From Microbacterium thalassium (lineage in GTDB: Bacteria; Actinomycetota; Actinomycetes; Actinomycetales; Microbacteriaceae): a stretch of 64,000 nucleotides of DNA. Below, piece after piece: positions 44,937 through 52,801 of this stretch. The notes beneath the pieces were generated by a model that worked only from the letters and a program-made list of their open reading frames with translations, was not told the origin of the DNA and did not search any database. The position numbers and the translations under genes were made by a program. The stretch covers positions 1,488,001-1,552,000 of the forward strand of contig NZ_JACHML010000001.1 of NCBI RefSeq assembly GCF_014208045.1. The letters are read 5' to 3'. Numbering within the stretch: the first letter of the stretch is position 1; every line of letters starts with the position of its first letter.

Positions 44937-45473
44937 TCAGACGTGAGCGGGTGTCGTCGTCGCCGCGTGGACCTTGGCGAGCCCGGCGAGGTTCGCGGTG
45001 TACTCCGCCACGGCGGTGTCGACGACCTCCTCGAGCTTGTCCATCTGGCTCAGCGACAGGTAGAACCCGCGACCGGGCACGGTCGCGCCGAGTTCCACCA
45101 GCAGCGGAGACAGCGTGAAGGTCGGACCCATGGCGTGGACGAAGTCCGCGCCGGTGTGCAGCGGGATCGCGGTGACCCCCGCCAGGCCGTTCGCCGGATA
45201 CCGGTCGAGGAAGGCTTTGAGCAGACCTGTGTAGGTCGCCTTGTACGTCGGCGAGGCAAACACGACCAGGTCGCTCTCAGCGACGGCCGCGTTCATCGCC
45301 GCCATCTTCTCCGAGGGCCACGCGAAGATCTCGTCGGTGTGATCGGCGAGATCGATGACCTCGAGCTCGTACGCGCCCGGCGTCAGGAGCTTCGCGACGA
45401 GAAGCTCCGCGACCTTGCGCGTGCGCGACGCCGGCTTGGGATTGCCGACCACGACCATGACTTTCAACGACAT
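44937..45473 (-). CDS. NADPH-dependent FMN reductase (flavodoxin-like)
   Basis: The 178-residue protein has the flavodoxin-like FMN loop VVVGNPKPASRTRKVAELL and the second loop VFASPTYKATYTGLLKAFLDRYP, typical of SsuE/MsuE-type NAD(P)H:FMN reductases. The start at 45473 was chosen because the flavodoxin fold begins directly there; a longer frame upstream is compositionally unlike protein. With the split-barrel reductase it gives a second source of reduced FMN for the monooxygenases. Confidence 0.88.
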   Translation of the reverse strand: MSLKVMVVVGNPKPASRTRKVAELLVAKLLTPGAYELEVIDLADHTDEIFAWPSEKMAAMNAAVAESDLVVFASPTYKATYTGLLKAFLDRYPANGLAGVTAIPLHTGADFVHAMGPTFTLSPLLVELGATVPGRGFYLSLSQMDKLEEVVDTAVAEYTANLAGLAKVHAATTTPAHV

Positions 45474-45649
45474 CTGCTGCTCACATCCGTACCGATTGAC
45501 AGGGAACGGAGATGTCGCGAGTCCACGTAGCTCTGGGCTGTGGAGCACACGACTCCTCCACACGCCGCCAGGTTCTTTTGGCCCGGAGCGCCCACAACGG
45601 CTTACGCTGCACGGCCCAGTATGCCCCACGCGTGTTTCGGGCGTGTGAA

Positions 45650-45684
45650 GGGGGCGGATGCCGCGCGCGGCGGCATCCGCCCCC
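45650..45684. terminator. Orphan GC hairpin containing GCGGATGCCGC
   Basis: GGGGGCGGATGCCGC and its perfect complement form a 15-base stem with a 5-base loop. It lies between two divergent genes, so it ends no annotated transcript. It may be a relic, a short RNA end or a palindromic genome element. Confidence 0.5.
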
Positions 45685-45775
45685 CTCGCCCGTCTTGTCG
45701 CGCTCGCCGCGCCCTGCTGTATGGCACGCGCGGGCGGTTGCGGGGAACATCAGTACTAATGTCCGAGGGTCGCGA

Positions 45776-45781
45776 TAGCGT
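45776..45781 (+). promoter_or_regulatory. Possible -10 element before the HNH/DUF222 gene
   Basis: TAGCGT ends 5 bases before the ATG at 45787; no ribosome-binding site is seen, so the mRNA may be leaderless. Confidence 0.35.
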
Positions 45782-45786
45782 GAAGC

Positions 45787-47287
45787 ATGCTCATTTTCAC
45801 CGATCTCGAGGCGGCGATCGGCCGCGTGCGAGCCACGTTCGGTGAGGATGTGGACGTCGCCGGAGTGCCGGCGCGCGTCGTGGGGCTGGGGGCTGACGCC
45901 GCGGTCGAGATGATGACCGACGTCACCGAGGCGATCCGTTCGCTCGAGCTGCTGCGAACCACCGCAGCGGGCGTCGTCGCCGCCGCGTCGACGCGCGACC
46001 GTGGTCACGCCGGAGCGGCCCAGACGCGCGGGCACCGCACGCCCGAGTCGCTGGTGCAGGAGATCACCGGGTCGACGCGGGCCGAGGCGACGAAGGCGGT
46101 TCGTGTCGGCGAGTCGCTCGTGTTAGGCGCCGCGGCGGAGTCGGCCGGGTCGGACGAGCCCCAGACCACGGGCGGCGAACAGGACGTCGACGCGCTGATC
46201 GCCCGTCAGACCGAGGATCCGCAGACAGCGCGGACGTGGCGGGCCCCCGCCGACGATGCGCTGATCACCGGCACGATCACGAACGCGCAGCACGATGCGA
46301 TCGTGCGCGGTCTGGGCGCGCCGGTGGAATCGTCGGCCGACGATGCACGCGAGGCGTGGTCGCTGGCGGTGGAGAGGCTGGTTGCCGAGGCTCCGAACCG
46401 GACCATCGAAGAACTCGCCAAGGCGGCGCGGTCGATCCGCGACATCCTCGACCCGGAAGGCGCGCAGCGCCGGTTCGACGAGCGCAACACGGGTCGGTCG
46501 TTCCGGCTCTACACCGACAGCGACGGCGTGCGCCGCGCGTCGATCGCGTTCGACGACGAAGGCGGTGCGTGGGCGGCCGCAATCCTGGACGCAGGCCTGC
46601 GCCCCCGGCGGGGTGGGCCCCGCTTCGTCGACGCCGAGGAGAAGAGCCGGGCCGACGACCTCGTGGCCGACCCGCGAACCAACGAGCAACTGGCCTACGA
46701 CCTCTTCATCGATGTGCTGCGCGCGGGCGCTCTGGCCGACGCCAAGCAGGTGTTCGGCACGCGGCAGGCGGGGGTGCGGATGGTGATCATGGCCGAGAGC
46801 GTCGAATCGCCCGCCGCCGTCGGGCACCTCGAGGAGGATGGCGCGACGCTGCCGGCTTGGCTGGTCGCCCGGCGAGGGTGCGACCTCGGCTACACCGAGG
46901 TCATCACCGATTCCGGCGGGAATCCGCTCTACCTGGGGCGGGAATCGCGTCTGTTCTCGGCGAAGCAGCGGATCGCGCTCGCCGTGCGCGACGGCGGATG
47001 CCGGTGGCGCAGCTGCGACCGGCCCGCGTCGTACTGCGAAGCACCACATCGACGGATGGGCCGCCGCCGACGGGAAGACCGACGTCGATCGCGGAATCCT
47101 GCTCTGTCGCTACCATCACATGGCTCTGCACCACGGCGGGTGGCGGATCACCCGCAGCGGTGGCGATGAATTCGAACTCCATCCACCGGGCGACGAACCG
47201 CCACTGCCGCTGCCGCGCCGACTTCACCTTCGCTACGCATGGGACGGCGTGCCCCCGCCACCGCGACGGTTTCGCTCAGCGGCGTAG
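45787..47287 (+). pseudogene. DUF222/HNH endonuclease-like gene, frameshifted in the catalytic motif
   Basis: The first frame encodes a DUF222-type N-terminal region and runs to the conserved FSAKQRIALAVRDGGCRWRSCDRP. Homologues continue C-x-AHHIDGW; here, at about 47041, the frame moves (equivalent to loss of two bases after TGCGAAG) and KHHIDGWAAADGKTDVDRGILLCRYHHMALHHGGW with the HNH and second Cys pair is found in the next frame, ending at 47287. As it stands the first frame ends in a nonsense tail at 47169. Either the gene is broken or the base call is wrong. DUF222/HNH genes are multicopy in Microbacteriaceae and poorly understood. Confidence 0.85.
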
Positions 47288-47334
47288 GTAGCAGTGCGGA
47301 GCACACGTGCGCCGTGGAGCGCGTGCGGCGTGAC

Positions 47335-47454
47335 GTGCGGGAGCGTGCGTGCGGCGTGGAGCGTGCGTGCGGCGTGGCGTGCGGGAGCGTGCGTGCGGCG
47401 TGGCGTGTGGGATCGCGCGTGAGGCGTGTGGTGTGGGAGCGCGCGTGAGGCGTG
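47335..47454 (+). repeat. Degenerate 26-base tandem repeat (minisatellite)
   Basis: About four and a half units follow each other after the HNH gene; full units are at 47377-47402, 47403-47428 and 47429-47454, with shorter ones at 47335-47358 and 47359-47376. Each unit ends in GTGCGGCGTG or GTGAGGCGTG. The stretch is only G, C, T with few A, and shows no convincing protein. Confidence 0.8.
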
Positions 47455-47636
47455 GTGCGCGGGTGGTGGACGAACATGAGAGCCGGCCGAAACGATCCGA
47501 TGTCCCCCAAAGTGCCGACAGACAGATCTCTTGCGGCTCCGTAGCGTTGTTGCCAACAGAGCTTCCCAGCGCTCTGCTTCAACCCGCCATCGCCGGCCAT
47601 GCTTCGGGTGCTTGTGCCCGCGATTCTCTGGCGGTC
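47455..47636. other. Unassigned stretch before a terminator
   Basis: No protein or tRNA is recognised here, yet a good intrinsic terminator follows. It could hold a small RNA or a leader of the phosphoesterase gene. Confidence 0.3.
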
Positions 47637-47677
47637 AGCGGCCCGTGTGTCCCCAGCACACGGGCCGCTCTTCTTTT
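47637..47677 (+). terminator. Intrinsic terminator upstream of the metallophosphoesterase gene
   Basis: AGCGGCCCGTGTG and its perfect complement form a 13-base stem with a 7-base loop, followed by CTTCTTTT. It lies 42 bases before the GTG of the phosphoesterase gene, so it ends an upstream transcript or acts as an attenuator. Confidence 0.8.
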
Positions 47678-47718
47678 CGACCGGGTCGTTCAGCAACGCG
47701 AAACCGAGGAGCGATACG

Positions 47719-49527
47719 GTGCGGACGATGGACCCGATCACCCTGCTCAGCGACCCGTTCCTGCAGCTTCCGTCCGAAGCCGCGGTGCACGTGGCGTGGG
47801 CGACCGAGGCGCGCGGCATCCGCCATGCCGTGCTCGTCGGCGACGGCGTGACGGGGCTGACGGCGGATGCCGCCCGCGACGCGGCATCCGGATCGGCTCC
47901 CGCGCCGGGCGTGCGCGTCGTCGTCGCGGCCTCGCGCCGCTTCTCGCAGCTGGCCGAGGACGCCGGATCGTGGGTTCCCGAGGAGCGCCGGCCCACCACG
48001 CGCGACGGGATCGTGCCGCGCGAGATCTGGCGGCACGAGGCGCTCGTGGACGCCCTCGCGGCGGGGGAGCGGATGCCGTACCGCGTCGTGTCCCTCGGGG
48101 ACGACTCATTCGCGGTCTCGGACGTGTTCACCCTCGGTCCGGCCCCACGCCGGGGCGACGCTCTGCGGGTGCTGCTGACCAGCGACCACCAGGCCGCGCC
48201 GAACGTCGCCGCCAACCTGCAGAAGGCGGTCGAGGCGGCAGGGCCCTTCGACGCGGTCTTCGCCGCCGGCGATCTCGCGAACCTGCCCGACCGTGCGTCG
48301 GAGTGGTTCGACGACACCCGCGGGAGCGCGTTCTGGGCGCTGCTGCAGGGCCGGGGCGCCCGCCCCGATCGGCACGAGCTCGTCCAGTACCGCGGAGGAG
48401 AGATCGTGCAGCACGCACCGCTGTTCCCCGCCGTCGGAAACCACGACGTGCAGGGGCGCACCGCGGGAAGCGTCAACATGCTGTCTGCCATCTTCAGCGC
48501 CGTGCCGCGCGCCGTGGCCGCGGCCGAGTACGAGCGTGTCGCGGCATCCGTGAACCCGGCGGGGGATCCCGCCGTGCAGGACGCGTGGATCGAGGGCAAC
48601 TCGTTCAACACGCGCACATACGACGAGATGTTCACGCTGCCCACCGATTCGCCCGGCGGTGCGACGTACTACGCCGTGAGCTTCGGCGACATCCGCCTCG
48701 TCTCGCTCTTCGCGACGCGCATGTGGCGACCGACGGATGCCGTCGCCGACCCTGCCGAGCGCACCACGACCAGTCGCTGGCAGGAGGCGCCGGCGAACCT
48801 CGCCGATCCGATGGCGCAGGGGCACGGCGAGCACATCTTCGCCTCGCTCGCGCCCGGCAGCCCGCAGCACGAATGGCTGCGGGCCGAGCTCGCGTCCGAG
48901 GAGTTCACGGGCGCGAGATATCGCGTCGTGATGATGCACGAGGGACCTCACGGGCTGGGCGCGAACATCTCGCCGCCGTTCGCCGATCCGGTGCGGATCG
49001 AGGAGCGCTCCGACGACGGCGAGCTCATCGGCGTGCGCTACGACTACCCCGCGGATGCCGACCAGCTGCGCGACCTCGCCGGGCTGCTCGATGAAGCCGG
49101 GGTCGACCTCGTGCTCAGCGGCCACTCGCACCTGTGGAACCGTTTCGTCGCGGCCTCCGGCACGGTCTACCTCGAGACCTCGAACGTGGGCAACACGCAC
49201 GGCGCGTTCTGGCGGGGCAGCGGTCGCGAGCGCGTCATCCCGCCCGCGCCGTGGGACGCCGGCGACTATCGGGCGGTGGGGGACCCGGCGGGGCTCGAGC
49301 CCGTCGTCCCGTCGGTCGCGCCGTTCACGGGTGAGGACGGGCTGCCGCAGCCCTACGTCCAGAGCAACGACCACGCGGTGTTCTCGGTGCTCGACACCGG
49401 CGCCGGCGAGGTCGTGACGTGGGCGTTCGACGTGCGCATGCCCGAGCTCGGGCCGTGGGTGATCGACCGGGTCGCGGTGGGGCGCGGCGACGTCACGGGC
49501 GATCAGTCGTCGCCGCGGGCGTTGTAG
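47719..49527 (+). CDS. Calcineurin-like metallophosphoesterase
   Basis: The 602-residue protein has an N-terminal beta domain (1-145, as in purple acid phosphatase-like enzymes) and a metallophosphoesterase domain with SDHQ (155-158), GDLAN (184-188), GNHD (240-243), a late HEG and GHSH. The first motif has SDHQ instead of the usual D-x-H, so the metal site is slightly unusual. No signal peptide is seen. The GTG at 47719 is chosen because GAGGAG lies 7 bases before; an ATG three codons later is too far. The last 25 bases overlap the convergent deaminase gene. Confidence 0.85.
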   Translation: MRTMDPITLLSDPFLQLPSEAAVHVAWATEARGIRHAVLVGDGVTGLTADAARDAASGSAPAPGVRVVVAASRRFSQLAEDAGSWVPEERRPTTRDGIVPREIWRHEALVDALAAGERMPYRVVSLGDDSFAVSDVFTLGPAPRRGDALRVLLTSDHQAAPNVAANLQKAVEAAGPFDAVFAAGDLANLPDRASEWFDDTRGSAFWALLQGRGARPDRHELVQYRGGEIVQHAPLFPAVGNHDVQGRTAGSVNMLSAIFSAVPRAVAAAEYERVAASVNPAGDPAVQDAWIEGNSFNTRTYDEMFTLPTDSPGGATYYAVSFGDIRLVSLFATRMWRPTDAVADPAERTTTSRWQEAPANLADPMAQGHGEHIFASLAPGSPQHEWLRAELASEEFTGARYRVVMMHEGPHGLGANISPPFADPVRIEERSDDGELIGVRYDYPADADQLRDLAGLLDEAGVDLVLSGHSHLWNRFVAASGTVYLETSNVGNTHGAFWRGSGRERVIPPAPWDAGDYRAVGDPAGLEPVVPSVAPFTGEDGLPQPYVQSNDHAVFSVLDTGAGEVVTWAFDVRMPELGPWVIDRVAVGRGDVTGDQSSPRAL

Positions 49528-50093
49528 ACGACGCTCTCGCTGGCGCCGTAGGCCCGGTACACCTCCAGCGCGTCGTCGCGGGCCACTCCGATCGTGACGT
49601 CGATGCCGCGAGCGCGGAACTGGTCGGCCCAGTCCTCCACCATGGGGCCCTCGTCGAACCCGGTCAGCTCCTCGAGCTCGGGGCCGTCGCCCGCGACGAC
49701 GAGCGAACGCACGCCGCTCCACATCGCGGCGCCGTAGCACTGGACGCACGGGCGCCAGTTGACGACGAGCGCGAGGCGCGCTCCATCCTCGCCGAGATCC
49801 CACCGACCGAGCCTGCGCTGCGCGAGCGCGAGCGCCATCACCTCGGCGTGACCGGAGCTGATGCGGGTGCTGAGGACGACGTTGACGCCGACGGAGATCA
49901 GCTCGCCGGTCGCCTCGTCGACGACGATCGCGGCGAACGGTCCGCCGTTGCCCTCGCGCCAGTTGCGGTCGGCGAGCGCATTCACCAGCGCCATGCGCTC
50001 GGCGTCGCTCGCCAGGGTTCGCGGCAGGGAGGGGATCTCGGACGCGAGCCAGTCGGGGAGCGCCATCGTGAAGGCGGTCGTGATGTCGGTCAT
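49503..50093 (-). CDS. Nucleoside/guanine deaminase-like protein
   Basis: The 196-residue cytidine-deaminase-fold protein has the zinc motif HAEV (His82, Glu84) and PCVQC (Cys116, Cys119). It is longer than TadA and closer to guanine deaminase-like 'nucleoside deaminases'. It begins 31 bases after the stop of the GMC oxidoreductase gene and probably is the last gene of that operon, which suggests an amino-heterocycle intermediate. It overlaps the phosphoesterase gene tail-to-tail. Confidence 0.88.
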   Translation of the reverse strand: MTDITTAFTMALPDWLASEIPSLPRTLASDAERMALVNALADRNWREGNGGPFAAIVVDEATGELISVGVNVVLSTRISSGHAEVMALALAQRRLGRWDLGEDGARLALVVNWRPCVQCYGAAMWSGVRSLVVAGDGPELEELTGFDEGPMVEDWADQFRARGIDVTIGVARDDALEVYRAYGASESVVYNARGDD

Positions 50094-50124
50094 GATCTTC
50101 TCCGTCGGTCGGGTCGGGTGGTGC

Positions 50125-51690
50125 TCAGTCTGCTCGAATGAGCTCGGCGGCGCGCTCGGCGATCGCGACGGTGGGGGCCTGCGTATTGGCGGTGGGGATG
50201 GTCGGCATCACCGAGGCATCCGCCACCCACAGCCGGTCCAGACCCCGCACGCGAAGCTGCGGGTCCACGACCGCGTCCTCATCGGTGCCGATGCGGGCCG
50301 TCCCCACGCCGTGGAAGAACGAGCCGATGTTCCGGCGGACGAACCACACGCGGTCGGCGCGGTCGGTCATCGACGACGGTGGTGTGATCGGGCCTTCGGC
50401 GATGTCCGCGAATGCGGGGCTCGCGATCAGGTCCTGTACGGCCTCGAGCGCCTCGACCATGGCGGCGAGGTCGTGCGGGTCGGCGAGGTAGTTCGGCTGG
50501 ACGTCGGCCTGCAGATCGGGATCGGCCGAGCGCGAGCGCACCCAGCCGACGCTGCGTGAGCCGTAGAGTCCCGGCACCATCGCGAACACGCGGTCGCCCG
50601 ACAGGTCGTACTCCTCGTGGAGCCGGTCGTCGCCCCGCGAGCCGTGCGCGATGACGGCGTGCAGGTCGGGGCCGGCGGCCGCGTAGGAGCTCCGCCAGTT
50701 GACCATCGAGCCGCCGCCATTGCCGAGCACGGGACCCAGGTCGGCGCGGGCGCGGAAGTTCACGCCCAGGATGAGCGGGTGGTCCTGGAAGTTCTCGCCC
50801 ACGCCGGGCAGCGCGTGACGCGGGTCGATCCCGGCGTGGCGCAGGCGGAGCGGGTCGCCGATGCCCGAGCGTTGCAGCAGGCGCGGGGTGTCGAAGGCGC
50901 CGGCGCTGAGCACGACGCGGTCGGCGCGTGTCGTGACCACGGTGCCGTCGACGCGGTGGCGGATGCCGACGACGGCGATGCCGTCGAGCACGAGGTCGTG
51001 CACCGGGCTGTCGACGAGTACGTCGAGATTCGGGCGCGTCAGGGCCGGTTCGAGGTAGGCGCGCGCGGTGCTCCAGCGCTCGAACGAGCCGTCCTCGCCC
51101 TCGACGGCGTTGTAGTCGGCGTACGTCGCGCCCTCGTTCGAGGCGGCGTTGGCGTCGTCGATCACGGGGATCCCGCGCTCGGCGGCGGCATCGATGAGCG
51201 CGTCGGCGATGGTGTGCCGACGCGTCAGCGGCGCCACGCGCATCGGACCGTCGAGCCCGCGGTAGGCGGGGTCGCCGCCCGGCCGTGACTCGGAACGCCG
51301 GAAGTAGGGGAGCAGGTCGTCGTAGCCCCAGCCGGTGGCACCGGCATCCGCCCACGCGTCGTAGTCGGCGCGCGCGCCGCGGTACCAGAGCATCGCGTTC
51401 GTGCTCGAACTGCCGCCGAGCACGCGCCCGCGCGGCATCGCGATCGACCGCTCGACCACGTGCTCGGTGGGGGTGGAGGCGTAGCCGTAGTCGTACGGGC
51501 CGCCGATCATGGCGTCCCAGTGCGCGGCCTCGAGGATCTCGCGCACGCCCTGGTGATCGGGCCCCGCCTCGACGAGGAGGACACGTGCCGCGGGGTCCTC
51601 GGACAGCCGTGCCGCGACGACGCATCCGGCGGCGCCGCCGCCCACGACCACGAAGTCGTAGGCGGCGGCAGGGAAGGTGACGACCGGCAT
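50125..51690 (-). CDS. GMC-family FAD oxidoreductase (choline/alcohol oxidase-like)
   Basis: The 521-residue flavoprotein has FVVVGGGAAGCVVAARLSE at the N-terminus, GGSSSTNAMLWYRG (GMC signature 1), SAGAFDTPRLLQRSGIG (signature 2) and the C-terminal HGVGTARIGTDEDAVVDPQLRV and VMPTIPTANTQAP with catalytic His and Asn regions. It oxidises an alcohol to an aldehyde with FAD. Family members include choline dehydrogenase and pyridoxine oxidase; no specific substrate can be read. Its ATG overlaps the stop of the ThDP beta subunit by one base (TGATG). Its place between the decarboxylase and the deaminase suggests sequential steps. Confidence 0.9.
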   Translation of the reverse strand: MPVVTFPAAAYDFVVVGGGAAGCVVAARLSEDPAARVLLVEAGPDHQGVREILEAAHWDAMIGGPYDYGYASTPTEHVVERSIAMPRGRVLGGSSSTNAMLWYRGARADYDAWADAGATGWGYDDLLPYFRRSESRPGGDPAYRGLDGPMRVAPLTRRHTIADALIDAAAERGIPVIDDANAASNEGATYADYNAVEGEDGSFERWSTARAYLEPALTRPNLDVLVDSPVHDLVLDGIAVVGIRHRVDGTVVTTRADRVVLSAGAFDTPRLLQRSGIGDPLRLRHAGIDPRHALPGVGENFQDHPLILGVNFRARADLGPVLGNGGGSMVNWRSSYAAAGPDLHAVIAHGSRGDDRLHEEYDLSGDRVFAMVPGLYGSRSVGWVRSRSADPDLQADVQPNYLADPHDLAAMVEALEAVQDLIASPAFADIAEGPITPPSSMTDRADRVWFVRRNIGSFFHGVGTARIGTDEDAVVDPQLRVRGLDRLWVADASVMPTIPTANTQAPTVAIAERAAELIRAD

Positions 51691-52304
51691 CAGTTGTGCT
51701 CGCTCGGACCCATGATGGTGATGCCCTCGGTGTCTTCGACGTGACGGACGAAGATGTACTTGTCCTCGCGCCCGTCGGAGTGCTTGCGCTTGATGCCGGG
51801 CTCGAGGATGCCGTCGGTCTTGGCGACGACGATGTACGGCTCGGTCGCGGCGAGCCCGGCGGCGCAGTGCGCGTCGAACTCCTCGAGCGTCTCGGCCGTG
51901 AAGGCCTTCTCGACGCCGGCGCCGCGGGCGATCGCGGCGAGGTCGACGCGGCCGCCCTTCGTGTGGGTGCGGGGACCGCCGATCGACTGGTACTGCTCGT
52001 TGTCCCAGACGACGACGAACAGGTTCTGCGGCTGCTCGTTGGCGAGGGTGGCGAGGATGCCCAGGTTGAACAGCAGCCCGCCGTCGGTGTCGAGCGACAC
52101 GATGCGGCGGTGCGGCAGGCCGACGGCGAGGCCGAACGCCTCGGGGGTGACGCAGCCGAGCTGCTGCTGGAACAGGCTCGCGTCGCGCATGTGCGGTGCG
52201 GCGTTGTACCACTCGTCGACGGCGCCCCCGAGGGAGAGGATGACGAGCTCGGACTCGAGGCGCGCCCCGAGCAGCTTCATGGCTTCGAAACGGGAGTAGC
52301 TCAT
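51690..52304 (-). CDS. ThDP-dependent decarboxylase, beta (ThDP-binding) subunit
   Basis: The 204-residue protein resembles the C-terminal half of sulfopyruvate/phosphonopyruvate decarboxylase (ComE-type). It contains the Mg-ThDP motif region SLDTDGGLLFNLGILATLANE with the final N in VVVWDNEQY, where TDGG replaces the usual GDG. LGCVTPEAFGLAVGLP precedes it. It should pair with the alpha subunit to form the active site. Start and stop both overlap neighbours (ATGA with the alpha gene, TGATG with the GMC gene). Confidence 0.88.
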   Translation of the reverse strand: MSYSRFEAMKLLGARLESELVILSLGGAVDEWYNAAPHMRDASLFQQQLGCVTPEAFGLAVGLPHRRIVSLDTDGGLLFNLGILATLANEQPQNLFVVVWDNEQYQSIGGPRTHTKGGRVDLAAIARGAGVEKAFTAETLEEFDAHCAAGLAATEPYIVVAKTDGILEPGIKRKHSDGREDKYIFVRHVEDTEGITIMGPSEHN

Positions 52305-52801
52305 CGGACCAGATCCCCTCCGAGAACGATGGCGGCGTGGTAGTACGACGCGTAGGCGGTGTCGTAGGCGCGGACGATCGCGGTCTCGAGCTCCTCGACG
52401 TCCCGCACGATCGTGTAGGGCGTGCGCAGCGCCTGGAGCAGGGGCTCCATCGTGATGCCGTGGGGGATGGCCCACCAGTTGTTCTCGCCCATCTCGCCGC
52501 GGTAGCTCATGATCATGACGACCGGGATGCCGGCGCCCAGGCCCATGCGCGCCAGGTGCTCGGTGGCGGCGCGCAGGCCCGAGTTCTCCATCACGAGCAC
52601 GGCGCGCTTGCCCGAGAGGAAGACGCCTCCGGCGATCGCGGCACCCTCGCCCTCGTTCGTGACGGGGATCGTGCGGATGTCGGGGTCGGCGTCCAGAGCC
52701 GGATACAGCTCCTTCAGCAGCGAGTCGGGCAGGTAGGTGGCGACGGAGACCCCGGCCTTCTTCAGGCCGCGGATCACCGCCTCGACGGCGTCGGCTCTCA
52801 T
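52301..52801 (-). CDS. ThDP-dependent decarboxylase, alpha (PYR) subunit
   Basis: The 166-residue protein matches the N-terminal (PYR) half of split 2-oxoacid decarboxylases of the sulfopyruvate decarboxylase type (ComD-like). TNEGEGAAIAGGVFLSG carries the Glu that activates the ThDP aminopyrimidine. GENNWWAIPHGITMEPLLQAL follows. Split ThDP decarboxylases turn a 2-oxoacid to an aldehyde, and an aldehyde dehydrogenase is in the same operon. Both ends overlap the neighbouring genes (ATGA). Confidence 0.88.
   Translation of the reverse strand: MRADAVEAVIRGLKKAGVSVATYLPDSLLKELYPALDADPDIRTIPVTNEGEGAAIAGGVFLSGKRAVLVMENSGLRAATEHLARMGLGAGIPVVMIMSYRGEMGENNWWAIPHGITMEPLLQALRTPYTIVRDVEELETAIVRAYDTAYASYYHAAIVLGGDLVR

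Larger units (their letters stand above)
45474..45786. other. Divergent intergenic region with an orphan hairpin
   Basis: This stretch of 313 bases separates the FMN reductase from the HNH-type gene. Apart from the hairpin at 45650-45684 and a -10-like TAGCGT before the HNH gene I see no feature. Confidence 0.4.

Noticed and set aside
47480..47636. tRNA before the terminator
   Set aside because: No T-loop TTCGANTCC-type sequence or cloverleaf could be built.
50125..51690. Naming the GMC enzyme pyridoxine 4-oxidase
   Set aside because: This enzyme is known from Microbacterium, but no specific residues could be checked and the other pathway genes are not evident.
51690..52801. Naming the split ThDP enzyme sulfopyruvate decarboxylase
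   Set aside because: The family resemblance is good, but no sulfolactate genes are present and substrate residues cannot be judged.
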